This document shows, piece by piece, positions 34,727 to 46,906 of a stretch of DNA of 64,000 bases (within the stretch, counting starts at the first letter, position 1; each line of letters starts with the position of its first letter). The translations under genes and the position numbers were made by a program. The notes below the pieces were generated by a model. It did not search any database. It was not told the DNA's origin and was given only the letters and a program-made list of their open reading frames with translations. This DNA comes from Armillaria gallica (Eukaryota; Basidiomycota; Agaricomycetes; Agaricales; Physalacriaceae). The stretch spans positions 1,240,001 through 1,304,000 of the forward strand of contig JBANDB010000014.1 of assembly GCA_037576215.1 (NCBI GenBank), in the 5' to 3' direction.

Positions 34727-36816
34727 CTAAGATTTCCCTGCCACAAGTAGTCTCGTACTGCTAGTGCTCGGTCGCTTTCTTTTGTACGCAAAACCAACTA
34801 AGTCGCTCGATCTCCGGCTCTGAAGTTCGATCCTCGCCAGTTCTTGCTCCCACTCCCTCACTTCCTCTGAGCTTCGGCAGCTCGAAGTGCTGGAAGTGAT
34901 GCTCGTCATGCTGCTAGTCCCTGAACTAGTACTGCTTCCACTTGGAGCAACGCTCATTCTTGGTGCATACAGATACTGACTGCCGTTTCTGCTCCCTGAG
35001 TCCATTGTCCCCGGTCGATGATACTTGATTCTCTTGAATACATCCAGCGACGGCACGGGTTCGCGCTCGGGTGGGCGTGACACAGAAAACTTGGCTAGCA
35101 TGTCTCGTGGGCCGGCACTAGTGTGTGGCCTACGGATAGGCGCTTTACCCTTGGCGGAGTGACTAGCTGGTTGCCGTGACGATCCGGAAGAGACTGCATG
35201 CCCATCAGATCGTTCCGACGGTGGACGCGGTACCGGAGTTCCCGGCAAGTCGTCGTGTGTCCGGCGGGAGCGTCGGGGTGATTTAGATTTTGAGCGAAGG
35301 TTTTCTTGCTGAAGTGATTCGTAGTTTGCTAGGGCAAGCTGGCGTTCTGTGTCATTGGTTGACACAACAAACAATTCCCGTTCTTCTAGCTCCAAAGACT
35401 CGGTCCCAGAAGGGCTGGTTACGACAACCTATATGCACTAATGTAAGAAGCCGCGGGCATGACAACGACATGAACTAACCTTGACACGAACAAAGAATTT
35501 GACGGATACGAAATCGGTTATCACAGTTTCTCCAACAGCCCATCGGCTATTGGACTTCGGAACCGGCCATGGTACAGTGAGAGTTTTGGTAAGGATACCG
35601 TTCTGATCGCGAGTGAATGGACCTGAGGATTCCATTCCGGCAACAGGATGAACAGATGTGCGACCGTGAGGCAGTTCTGACGGTGCAAGTGGGGTCGAAG
35701 CACTCTCCGAAGAACTGCCGGCGTGAAGCAGAGGTCGTTTTTCGGCAGTGGAAAGAGTACTTGTCGAAGGGAAAACAGAGTTCGGGGTGATGGTGGGCTG
35801 AGATGAAGACAGAGACGCAGATGATGTGGATGCATGGGTATTATGGTGTGAGTCCTGGTATGATGAAATTGGAGAATGCGATAATGGTGACAATGCTGGT
35901 GAGTGATGCTCAAAATTGGCTTGACTGAGAGGTCTTGAGGTATTAGAGTAAGATGCTGGCGTCGTCGAGCGTGCTAAAGCTTCCTTGACGTGTATACGGC
36001 GTTCAATGATGGCGCTCGCGTTTCGAATCGACACTGAGGCATCGTTAGGTAAGAGATACAGATGGACGGACACCAGGTCCATAGGACCAACGGGAAACGA
36101 TGGACACTTTATGGCATAACGAATCCGGGGAGCGCGGGGCTTCAAAGTTTGGCGGTCGAGAGGAGGTATAGATGATGACTGCTGGCGACGATGGGAAGGA
36201 AGGAAGTGGGCAGGAGTGTCATAACGAGTTAGAGGTAATTCTGCGTGCTTCACTTGCCGAGAACCGACGCCCGTTATAGGAATATGATTGAGAACTGGGC
36301 GTAATTGAACTCAGAATTCAGGAAAATGAGGCATACGAAGACTCACTAGCTTCGACACGCCATAGACACCTGTATTCCACAAAAGATGCCGTGCTGAGGC
36401 CGCCGACCTTGGTAGGGATCGAGAACCGGAAAGGAAGCTCGAGGTCGCCGATTTCGCCATAATCTTGGCCCTCTGGCTTTTCCCAAAGAACCTTTGTGTA
36501 ATCCACCAGCACATTTGACTGTAAGACACCAACGCGGCCCAGGACTAACTCGTAACACCGGACAGAAACCGTAATAGACCTCGCCGGAAGCATTTTGAGG
36601 TCCTGGTCGAGTCTGGTGAGGATGGCTGGGGAACATCAGTGACGGAACGGGGCAGACGAACAAGACTGACCTCCATCCACCTTGACTGGAGTCAAGCCGA
36701 GGTAACCAGTGTAGGGAAAGTAACGTACGCCATTGCCTAGAGACAGACATGAGACCAGATTTCGAGCGACGACGCGGGGACGCACCTTTCGTAGAGCCTA
36801 GGATGAGGCGGACCAT
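34727..36816 (-). CDS. Arrestin-fold protein
   Basis: Predicted cytoplasmic adaptor with an arrestin-like N-terminal domain. In fungi such proteins often bring ubiquitin ligases to membrane transporters. Visible blocks: LTRLDQDLKMLPARSITVSVRCYE, then GVLQSNVLVDYTKVLWEKP, then LELPFRFSIPTKVGGLSTASF, then YRCLWRVEAILNHIPITGVGS. The middle (about 36000-35640) is Ser-rich and probably a disordered insertion. The C-terminal arrestin strand region resumes with VPWPVPKSNSRWAVGET, and a long basic, Ser-rich tail follows. Exons: 36786-36816, 36671-36736, 36347-36625, 35480-36294 and 34727-35428, giving 630 aa. No clear PPxY motif was seen in the tail. Confidence 0.8.
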
Positions 36817-36997
36817 TCGAAACGGGAGGGGAGAGCGGTGGGAGGTCCAAGAAGTTCGTCAAGAAGCAGGAGATTTGGAGCCATATAGTACAAGAAGCAA
36901 TATTATTTATTTATTTATTTCCCATATGTCTCAGCCGTGGTTCTTAATTTAAATCAACCGGTTACCTATTTGTCTACGTCGCCTCCCGTCCCCCACC
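36817..36997. promoter_or_regulatory. Divergent promoter, arrestin-fold / transporter
   Basis: A 181-bp gap between two divergent start codons. It holds an ATTT run (36902-36919). No specific factor site is called. Confidence 0.45.
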
Positions 36998-38964
36998 ATG
37001 CCCTCGATGCATTCTCTCTACATTCCCTTCCTGCTGGCAGGCATGATAATTACTGTATATCCTCCGCATTTCCGTTCTCTACCTTGCTAATATTCTTATC
37101 TAGGGCTCCAGTAATTCACTTTGGAGCAAATGGCAGGTACGATAGCTGATCTTCCAAGTGGGGCCCCTGTTAACCAACCTTCAGGATATGCAATGTGTCG
37201 AAAACTGTGACGACCCGGATGTCAGCCATCGTGTTCTCTATGAACAGCCTGTATGGCAGACTCTGCAGATGTTTGGTCGGTGTTGATTCTCGTTCTTCTT
37301 GTTGTCTAGTTAACGATAAACCGTATCAGTCGGAGAAATGCTATGTAAGTGCTATCTTCGTATCTTGGTCGCATGATTGACTCAGTTGGTTCAAGGTTTC
37401 CTTCCTGTACTATACACGTGGATACAATCTAGGCGCCGAACACCACCTATCCATCTTGATACCGACTCCCCTCTCGGGGCGTCTATCCCTCTCAAGAACG
37501 CGCCTCAGGCTCTCACTGGCGCCAAGGTTTTGCTCCTGTGGATTCCCGCGGCGTGTGACCTCACCGGAACCACTGTACGTATGCAGCTAGTGATATTGAC
37601 TCAGGTTTCATCTCAACTTCCACAGCTGATGAATGTCGGTTTGCTGTATACACCTGTATCAATCTATCAAATGACTCGTGGAGCTCTCGTCTTGTTTGTT
37701 GGCTTCTTTAGTGTCGCCTTCCTTCGCCGCCGGCTTTGGTTGTACCAGTTCAGTTTCCTGTTTCCACTTGTGTACCTCTTCGTTCTAAGTCAAAATTCAA
37801 CTTTAGATGGGTGTCCCTTATTGTGGTTATGTCTGGCGTTGGATTAGTTGGTTTCAGCGGGTCGCTCATTAAAGACGCTGTCAAAGAATTTGTTGGACAG
37901 TCCATGCCAACTTGGATTGCGTCAGCCAGCTCCGACTTGCCGCCGCCAGAGCCTATCGAGAAGCCCGAGGCAACTACTGTTCTCGTCGGTATGGTTTTTC
38001 TCCCGCGTTTCCGGCAGGCCTTCTTAACAACCCACGTTAGGCGTCTTCTTCATTCTCTTTGCCCAAATTTTGTAAAGCTAACCTCGTCATTGATTTCTGA
38101 CACACTTGACTGACATCCATCTCAGCACGGCAACTCAGTTTGTTGTTGAAGGTCCGTTATCATTCCTTACCATAACGTTTCCCCTATTCAATTCCATCGC
38201 ATTATAGAGAAGATCATGGGTCCGTAACCGAGATTTTCCTGTGTATTCATCGGATCTGATGACTTATCTGCAGGTCAATATTCAGTTCCCCCTCTGGTCG
38301 CTGTCGGCTACGAAGGCTTGTTCGGTGCTATTTCCATTCTGCTGATTCTCCCTATCCTCTCTATACCGTCCGTCTCCAATCAGTCGACGTTCTTTGATAT
38401 CCCCCGAGGATGGCACCAGATGATTGACACGCCTTCTGTATTGTACTCTGGCATTGCCATTGCATGCAGCATTTCCTTGTTCAATTATTTCGGGCTCAGC
38501 GTTACACGGCATGTCAGCGCGACCGCCCGCTCTTTGACGGACACCTGCAGGACCCTCTCTATTTGGATAATCAGCTTGGGACTGGGCTGGGAAAAACTTT
38601 TGTGGCCAGTCTCATTATTGCAGGTCCTCGGCTTTTCACTATTGGTGTAAGTTCTATATCCTCGCCAGTCGTTTGTATATTAAATTTTCGTGACAGCTAC
38701 GGCACGGTAATATTGCATCTGATTTATGAGGCTGTTCCGCACTAATCTTCGTCACAGTTCATGTTCAATGGGCTTGTTCCTACCCTGCCATTTTTGCTGC
38801 CCGCAACCACCGAGCAGAATCGTCTACCAGAAGAAGAAGGACTTCTATCATCCCCACTGGATGAGACAGCCGCACTTCCGGCAGATCTCGGGCAGAGTGG
38901 TTTTGATGTGGTTCCCGAAGAGCAGACAGCCCATGCCAGGAAGTCATCTGTCCGTACGGCTTAG
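36998..38964 (+). CDS. SLC35F6-like membrane transporter (DMT superfamily)
   Basis: Predicted multi-pass transporter of the drug/metabolite superfamily, close to SLC35F6 (C2orf18); the substrate is unknown. About ten hydrophobic helices are visible, including PFLLAGMIITG, TGAKVLLLWIPAACDLTGTT, MTRGALVLFVGFFSVAFL, WVSLIVVMSGVGLVGFSG, VLVGVFFILFAQIFTATQFV and LYSGIAIACSISLFNYFGL. The family block LYTPVSIYQMTRG and the later TRHVSATARSLTDTCRT are present. Several short introns interrupt it; one exon (QMFVGEMLCFLPV) is spread over three pieces near 37240-37420. The hydrophilic C-terminus is acidic (EEEGLLSSPLDET). Helix count and membrane location are read from sequence; transport activity is inferred. 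Confidence 0.8.
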
Positions 38965-39745
38965 AATACGCCATATCTCGTTATGATAATAATTGTGTGT
39001 TTCGGACACTTATTCATTCGCATTAATATTCGCTTTCGACGTGGTGCATCTGACATCCGTCAAGTGGATCGCTGCATATGGACTTGGCGAATGTTCGGAA
39101 CGGGGAAGTAATCCGGAGATGATGATATTTATATTCATGTTCAACCTGCGGCATGGGCAGATGCACGGGTAGCGTAATACGTACGTATACGATGAAACGG
39201 AAGGCTAATGGCGGTCATCGGATGCTTTGGAATTCAATGGTTAAGTGGCACATAACAGACATCAAACATTGGATGATTTGACTTATGAGCATGGATGCGG
39301 CGAAACCTAAGTGGTGACATGCCATCGATAGAGCATTATTTGTCGGCGAAGCACCGTTAGACTCGTGAACGTGGACATATCGTTGATGTGCCGAAAGCGC
39401 CACTAGAGCCAGAAGAATCAAGTTTAGACATATATAAATCATTTTAGAAACTCGGCGGAAACTTGATAGAAACCCTTGAGAAGAACTTGCCAGATCTAAC
39501 CTCTATACATTGATCAAGTCGTTATGTCTACTTGATGTCTATACAGAACACGGCTCCGGCGTTTGACGTTCTAAAAGTAGAGACTCGATTGAGATAAGGA
39601 GTCATGCCAATCGATCAACTAACGTTGTCGTCAAAAACCTCGCCGGGAGAGTTAATATCCGATGTTAACAATGAACATGTAGACGCGCTCAAATTCGGTG
39701 ACTGTGAACGGGAGTGGGCAGCGTCCTCAAATTGGCGCAGGGCCA
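38965..39745. other. Convergent spacer with no supported gene
   Basis: 780 bp between the 3' ends of the transporter and SHQ1 genes. Short frames occur on both strands, but none has a recognisable motif or splice continuation. Confidence 0.5.
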
Positions 39746-41361
39746 TCAGATGTCATCATCGTCCGAATCTTCGTCACTGCCTGAGCTCCTTACTTGGGCA
39801 TCAAGGACCAATGCCTCAAGTTGTTCGAGATCCCAACCAATCGAAGACTTGGCTATTTTTGCGGATTTCACGGATTTCCCCAAAAACTGCAAAGTTTCAT
39901 CCCTATAATGATCAGCCCGGGTGTCGTAGAAACAGAAGTATGTCGTACTTCGCATAGGCTTGAATCCAGACACAAAAATCGTTCACCCATATTTTGCTGT
40001 AAATGTAATAGACCTCATGACGATCCAAGATGTCCTTGATTTCCAATAGGCATCGGGCCAGTGTCCTTCTGCCTTTCATCAGCAGCTCGGCGACATCTAA
40101 ACGACACCGCTCGGCCAGAGCAAAGGAGCGGTAAAGTGGAAAGGCGAGGCTGCGTCTATACGACGCAACGACGGTAGAAGCAATTTCAGATGGAGAAAAG
40201 ACGTCCGCATGGAAGGCGCTTTGATCGCAATAGGGTGGGGGATCGAGCGCTGAGAAACAGGGTGTTAGAGAACTGATGGTCCAAGCACTTTCGGGAGTAG
40301 GATCGTGGTGCGTGGTCCGGGTCTCGTATGAATACGAAAATAAGAGGTTGATCAGAGTTAAGTACATATTGTGTGTCTCCATTTCTGTCGCAAGAACTGC
40401 CGTATACCATCAACGTAAAGGTCGCTAGGAGGGAAGGTGCGTCTTACATTCCACTCGCGGCAAGTTGAGCATGACGAGTTCCTCGGTCTCAGTAAACTGG
40501 AAATCTCCGGAGGCTTTGATATGAGGATGGGACCACAGCAACAGCGCTTCGATATTATCGGATTCTGCGAAGTCTGCCCTAGAATGCATGTTGGTTGCAG
40601 TGCAGCACGATAAGTCGAGAAGACTTTACATGTAGTATTCTTCATCCCATTTATCGTCCTCGTGCTGTATACGTTTGTGACGTCTTTCCTCGGGCGACAA
40701 CTGTTCCGCTTCAGCGCCTAATTCGTTAACTTCGTTTTCAGTGTGAGTAACATGGACGAAGTATCCCGAATAGCGATTCAAAAACCCGTAAGATTTCGAT
40801 AGATGCAGGGGAGGTAGAAGGTCAGGAACAGTCTGAGGTATCTGCCAATCATTTTGAGCCGCTGGTAAAAATCGTCAACACATTCCCATGAAGTTGAAGT
40901 GTAAGGGGAACCTTCCAGTACATCAGGTTCTATGCTAAGGGCCTGGGTTTTCGCAACAAGATCATCATCCTCCTCAGGGCTCGAATCAACTACTTCGATT
41001 TTTACTTCATTACTCGACGGGCGAGGCGCCAACAGTTTTGCCAAAAGATCCAAATCACGGAATTCCTGCCCCCGTGTCTGCTTCGTTAGCACAACGGTCA
41101 AGTAACCCGTTCCGCCATCATATGTCGCTGATGAATTGTCGTCCTCAAGCAGTGCGTGAGAGAAATTGAGGCGCAAGAAATACGGATTTATATGGAGCGT
41201 GAATAGCGTGTCGTCGACATTCAACTCGACGTCTGAGGCCTGGAATCCCTTCAGCAGTGGCCTGGAGTAGCAGACTTGCAACCTACCCTGACAGAGGGAC
41301 AGTAGACAGAAATAATGACAGACTCGGCAGTTTGACGACACGAAAAACGCGGGGTGATCAT
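39746..41361 (-). CDS. SHQ1: SHQ1, H/ACA snoRNP assembly chaperone
   Basis: Predicted chaperone that holds dyskerin/Cbf5 during H/ACA ribonucleoprotein assembly. The N-terminal CS (p23-like) domain is visible: MITPRFSCRQTAESVIISVYCPSVR, then ASDVELNVDDTLFTLHINPYFLRLNF, then TYDGGTGYLTVVLTK. The SHQ1-specific helical domain follows: YGFLNRYSGYF, HTENEVNELG, RVEFLATEMETHNMYLTLINLLFSYSYE, ARCLLEIKDIL and DETLQFLGKS. The chain ends in an acidic SDEDSDDDDI. Exon 1 is 41287-41361 and the last exon ends at 39746. All joins keep frame, including one through an unusual acceptor that yields VEFLATEMETHN. The gene is divergent from TRP2 across 104 bp. Confidence 0.9.
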
Positions 41362-41465
41362 GGACGGAACTGGGCCGCGACTGAGTCACGACGTTTAAAC
41401 ATTTGACCGGTATTTGTACTTAGCCTTGCTCCTATATTGACGCCGTTCCCTTCTGCGCTGTGGTG

Positions 41466-43235
41466 ATGGATGTTCAAGTGAGTCACTACAGGTGCTTGAG
41501 TCGTTATGCTAATTCACCTTATCCAGAGCCTTCCCGCATATCCTCCTCTGGAAACAGTTGAGCAGCTCATCATCGAGGAAAAACAGGGAAATTGTGTGCC
41601 CGTCTATGTCGAACTGCCAGCGGATTTGATCACACCATGTATGGCCTACCTACGCATCGCCAAGGATTCAAAGTACAGCTTCCTTCTGGAATCTGGTATC
41701 AGTGGGGAAAGCATTGGTCGATATAGCTTCATCGGCGCTGGTGAGTAATACTTACTTGCTTTTCTCGTGACAACATCTTCATTGCCCATTAGATCCCTTC
41801 AAAGTAATCAAAACAGGCCCTAACGAGGAATACAATGGTGATCCCATGTCCGTTCTCCAGAAGGAATTATCTTTGTACCAATACGTCAAGATTCCCGAGA
41901 TCCCAACATTCACTGGCGGCGCTATCGGTTACATATCCTATGATTGTATCCAGCATTTCGAGCCCAAGACGGCTTGTGAACTCAAGGATACTTTGCAGAT
42001 ACCCGAAACCGTTTTTATGCTCGTCGACACTCTCATTGTCTATGACCATATATTCCAGACACTGAAAGTCGTGTCCCATGTGTTCAGCCCCAAAAATGCT
42101 GGCACCGAAAATTTGTCTTTCGTGTATCAAACTGCTGTGGCCAAGGCTCGGAGACTAGCCAAAACCCTCCTGGTAAACACGACTCCTGAAGTTCCTCAGC
42201 CTCCGATAACCACACTGGGCGTTGAAGGCGTGTCCAACGTGGGGAAGGAGGGATACGAGTCATTTGTCACCGAGTTGAAAAGCCACATAGTAGCAGGAGA
42301 TATCATCCAGGCCGTACCATCTCAACGGCTTGCGCGTCCAACATCCCTACACCCGTTCAATGCATACCGACACTTGCGACAGGTCAATCCGAGTCCATAC
42401 ATGTTTTACCTCGACTGTGGAGACCTGCAAATCGTTGGGGCAAGTCCTGAAACGCTTTGCAAAGTCGAGAAAAATGTCGTCTTCAACCACGCCATAGCGG
42501 GAACAACAAGGCGCGGCAAGACTCCAGAAGGTAGGGACTGCATTTGTCTTCTTCATACCCACTAACATCTGCTTTAAAGAGGACGCCAAGCTAGGGGCTA
42601 TCTTGTCAGCTTCCGAGAAAGACCGCGCAGAACATATAATGCTCGTAGACCTGGCCCGAAATGACGTGAACCGTGTCTGTGAACCCAAGTCAGTCAAGGT
42701 GGACCATCTCATGAGGGTCGAAAAATTCAGCCATGTGATACATTTGACGTCTCAAGTCTCTGGAACGTTGCGTGAAGGATTGACCAGGTTTGTTTGCTGC
42801 AGATTTCCGAAAATCTTCTAATGATTGATTCAGGTTTGACGCATTCCGCTCAATCTTCCCTGCCGGGACAGTGTCCGGTGCACCCAAAATCAAAGCCATT
42901 GAAATTATATCGTCGCTTGAAAAAGAACGTCGCGGTGTATACGCTGGCGCGGTTGGCCATTTCGATTTTTCAGCTGACGAAATGGATACGTGCATCGCTA
43001 TCCGAACGATGGTGTTCAAGGATGGCACAGCATACCTTCAGGCAGGAGGGGGATAGTTTTTGATAGCGAAGAGGAGGACGAATACATCGAGACCATCAAC
43101 AAACTGAAAGGGAACGTTCGAGCCTTAGAGCAAGCAGAACGTAAGAGCTATCTGCTTATATATAAGAAACTTCGAAGCTTATGCTCTTACCTTGCAGAAT
43201 ACTGGCACGAAATTCAGCGGGGACAGACGAAGTAG
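41466..43235 (+). CDS. TRP2: Anthranilate synthase component I, with one frame break
   Basis: Predicted large subunit of anthranilate synthase, the first step of tryptophan synthesis from chorismate. The feedback-site motif LLES and RYSFIGADPF are present. The chorismate-binding core shows [66 protein letters not shown] and YLQAGGGIVFDS. The coding start is MDVQ at 41466, a 12-nt first exon. At 43048-43052 the run reads GGGGG and the frame hits TAG. One more G would restore the universal AGGG/IVFDS motif and the rest of the protein ([21 protein letters not shown]...). No intron explains this, so it is either a sequence error or a mutation removing the C-terminal part. Confidence 0.9.
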
Positions 43236-43319
43236 TATAGATAGAGCAATGGAATGTGTATTCAATAATCCCAACCATGCCCATCAGGCTTTTGTGGTGG
43301 CCTTCTTTGAGACCTACTA

Positions 43320-44307
43320 TCAGGGAAGATTCCTGGTCAGCATCAAGTCAATATCGGGTAGGTCTGCCTGAATAGTCTTCTTCATCCTCTCGTCTATCTC
43401 CCACAAGTCTGGCGTGTACAACGCTTGCTGCCTGATGGCAACACCCTCTCTGGCGGCAACACTGAGTATCCCAGCAATAAGCTCGGCTGTACGCGTACTT
43501 TCGTCGTTGGCAGGTATAGGGTACATGACGAGGCGGGGGTCGGCATTAGAATCGATGATGCCAATGGTAGGAACGTGTTCGACGGCGCATTCGCGGATCG
43601 CGTTCATGTTTGCGAGAGGGTTGAGAAGAATGACAAGGTCTGGCACGACCTTATTTTTTGTCACGGTATCCTCGCCAAACATTTGGAACTTGTTGGTCAA
43701 TGTGCCTGGCAGCCACCGCTCGCCGACATGATATCCCTGGCGTCCTACACGTCTAGCGGCCTTTTCGACTACAGGGCGAATATCTGGTCGCGTGCCAACA
43801 AAGACGATTTGTCCACGATTGTGTGCGACCGAACGAACAAGGTTGACTGCGCGACGAAGTAGAGGTAGTGTCCGATCCATATCGATGACGGTAATGCCTG
43901 CTCTCACACCATATGCATACGGCATGAAATTAGGGTTCATAATGGATGCAGCATGGCCAAAATGAGCGCCAGTCGCGAGAAGGGCAGACAAGGTAGCTTC
44001 TGCTGGGGGTCTTCGAAGGGAATCCCGTAATGTCCAGGTATTTTCACGGGTTTGGGTGGAACCGTACTGCTCCATGAGCTTGACTGGGAAAAACAGAACT
44101 TAGAAAATATGACAATGGGGTGAACCGGGACGCACTCAGTGTTGTCCGCTGGATGCGATCCATCTGGAACTCAGTCCAGTCCTGGGCCGTCTCAAGACGC
44201 TTATTTGCAGGCTCATCTTGGGTGGCGGACAGTCTGTACAGGCTACGAGCGAACTGTTTGACTGGTATACATCGCTTGGCCAAATTGCCTGCGTGATGTG
44301 AGAGCAT
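43320..44307 (-). CDS. MRP4: Mitochondrial small-subunit ribosomal protein uS2m
   Basis: Predicted mitochondrial ribosomal protein of the S2 family. The N-terminus MLSHHAGNLAKRCIPVKQFARSLYRL is a clear presequence-like stretch. The S2 signature blocks are present: LLATGAHFGHAASIMNPNF, VIDMDRTLPLLRRAVN, IVFVGTRPDIRP, WLPGTLTN, PDLVILLNPLANMNAIRECA, HVPTIGIIDSNADPRLVMYPIPANDES. Two exons (44136-44307, 43320-44083) give 311 aa. It converges on TRP2 (84 bp between stops) and is divergent from SSB1 (135 bp between starts). Confidence 0.93.
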
Positions 44308-44442
44308 AAGAAAACGGCGGTGGCTGTGCTCGGCTTACAGCTGCTTACTTCAGCCATCGATTTTGGGCTAAATTTTTTTTTCTTCTCCTTCCACAACGCA
44401 ACCGGTGCCCCAATCCCCTCCCTCCCTTCCCACTTCTTCAAA

Positions 44443-46711
44443 ATGGATGACCTCTTCGATGGCGCTGTCGGTATTGATCTCGGTACCACATACTCGTATG
44501 TTTCTCTCTTTTCATGTCATTCGGACCCTGTTCATGGGGTCGACGTAGATGTGTTGGTGTCTGGCAGAACGACCGAGTGGAGATCATCGCCAACGACCGT
44601 GAGCTGCTTTTTTCCTCGACCTGGTTCAAACTTGTGCTCATTGATGTTAAGAGGGTAACCGGACAACACCGTCCTATGTTGCCTTCTCTGCTGAAGAGCG
44701 ATTGATCGGTGACGCCGCAAAAAATCAAGCAGCCATGAACCCTCGCAACACCGTTTTCGATGCCAAGCGGCTCATTGGTCGTCGTTTCGAGTTGAGTGCC
44801 TTTTGTTTTCGTTCCTGCTAGCTTTCTTACCCAGTATTCAGTGATCCCGATGTGAAGAAGGTATGAAAATTTTATCCACCTCGCGAAGACAAACAAACTC
44901 CATCTTTGACCCCTTCAGGACATCGTCCACTGGCCTTTTGAGGTTGTGGAGAAGGATGGATCTCCTCTGATCAAGGTCAACTACCTTGGCGAGGACAAAA
45001 CCTTCAGCCCCCAGGAAATTTCATCTATGGTCCTCACGAAGATGAAAGAAATCTCCGAGGCTAAGCTTGGAAAAACTGTGAAGAAGGCCGTCGTCACGTA
45101 CGTTGAGCTTTTGATGGCGCCAGTTGTATCGCTCATGTTTTTTGACAGCGTCCCCGCGTACTTCAACGACTCCCAACGTCTCGCTACCAAGGATGCTGGT
45201 GCCATTGCCGGTTTGGAGGTCCTCCGTATCATCAATGAGCCCACGGCTGCCGCTATTGCTTACGGTTTGGACCGCCAAAGCAAGACCGAGAAGAACGTCC
45301 TGATTTTCGATCTTGGCGGTGGAACCTTCGATGTGTCTCTTCTCAACATCAGCGGCGGCGTGTTTGCCGTTAAGGCTACCGCCGGTGACACTCACTTGGG
45401 CGGTGAAGATTTCGACAACACCCTGCTTGAGCACTTCAAGAACGAGTTCAAGAGGAAATCAAAGCTTGATATCTCAGAAGATGCCCGTGCGCTTCGTCGT
45501 CTGAGGAGCGCTTGCGAGCGTGCCAAGAGGACTCTTTCCAGTGTTGCGCAAACTACCGTTGAAGTCGACTCCTTGTTCCAGGTATTGCTTTTTTTTTCTT
45601 AACAATAAAATCTTCCTGCTGACATGGCATGCCTTAGGGTGAGGACTTCTCTGCCAACATCACTCGTGCCCGTTTTGAGGAGATCAATGCTACGATGTTC
45701 AAGTCCACCCTTGACCCCGTCGAGAAGGTCTTGAAGGATGCCAAGATGCCCCGTGAGAAGGTTGACGACATTGTTCTTGTCGGTGGTTCCACGCGTATCC
45801 CTAAAATCCAGGCTCTCGTTTCGGAGTACTTCGGTGGCCGTCAGCTTAACAAGTCTATCAACCCCGACGAAGCTGTCGCCTACGGTGCTGCCGTGCAGGC
45901 CGCCGTCTTGACTGGCCAGACATCCGAACAAACCAAGGATCTCCTCCTTCTCGATGTCGCTCCTCTATCGCTTGGTGTTGCTATGCAGGGTGATGTCTTC
46001 GGTGTTGTTGTACCTCGCAACACCCCCATTCCCACCAACAAGTCCCGGACATTCACCACGGTCGAGGACAACCAAACTACTGTCACTTTCCCTGTGTAAG
46101 TGAACTCCTCTTCCTCGGCCCTTTCCATCCTAACTCACCTTTTCCAGCTACGAAGGAGAGCGCACCCAGTGCCGGGACAACAGGTTGCTTGGAGAGTTCG
46201 AGCTTACCGGCATTCCTCCTATGCTTCGGGGTCAGGCTGAGCTGGTTACCACCTTCGAGGTCGATGCCAATGGTCTATTGAAGGTCTCTGCTCAGGATCG
46301 TGCATCTGGCCGCAAAGCCTCAATCAGTATGATTATCTCAGATCACTCCCTTTCAGTTTCTTATTAATGATGTTCATTCTAGGTATCACAAACTCCGTCG
46401 GCCGTCTATCCTCCGCTGAAATCGACCAAATGATCAAGGATGCCGAACAATTCAAGATGGCTGACAAGGAGTTCTCTGCTCGCCATGAAGCCAAGTCAGA
46501 TCTTGAAGCGTACATTCACCAAGTCGAAGGCACCATCACATCACCTGAAATTGGTATGAAGCTTAAGCGGGGCGCTAAATCGCAGGTGGAGGCTGAGTTG
46601 GCCAGGGCACTTGAGAAGCTGGAGATTGAGGATTCTACTGCCGATGAGTTGAAGAAGGCGCAGCTTGGTATTAAACGGGCCTTGCAAAAAGCTACCGCCG
46701 GCATCCGGTGA
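44443..46711 (+). CDS. SSB1: Ribosome-associated Hsp70 chaperone (Ssb type)
   Basis: Predicted cytosolic Hsp70 that binds nascent chains at the ribosome. The three Hsp70 signatures are present: [24 protein letters not shown] and [14 protein letters not shown]. The C-terminus ends [10 protein letters not shown] without the EEVD tail of Ssa-type Hsp70s, and the start [10 protein letters not shown] is typical of Ssb. Introns interrupt it at TTYS/CVGVW, AND/QGNRT, RRFD/DPDV, KK/DIVHW, VVT/VPAYF, LFQ/GEDFS, FPV/YEGER and KASIS/ITNSV. Codon choice is strongly biased to C-ending codons, as expected for high expression. The ATG at 44443 is preceded by AAA, and a pyrimidine-rich leader (44368-44440) lies upstream. 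Confidence 0.95.
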
Positions 46712-46906
46712 GCGACCCAAAAAATAGGCAGTTGTATTGTGTTCTCGATGTTTGCATTTACATAACGTTTTACTCAACTTGATGCTTTTTCCCTCTCGCG
46801 TCGAACGCTTGTCGGTCTATCGATATTAGTGTAATATGTATAAACATCGACAAGAAATAGCTCAATCTAGGCGTACAGTAGACAAAAATAATCTGGTGTG
46901 GGAAGA

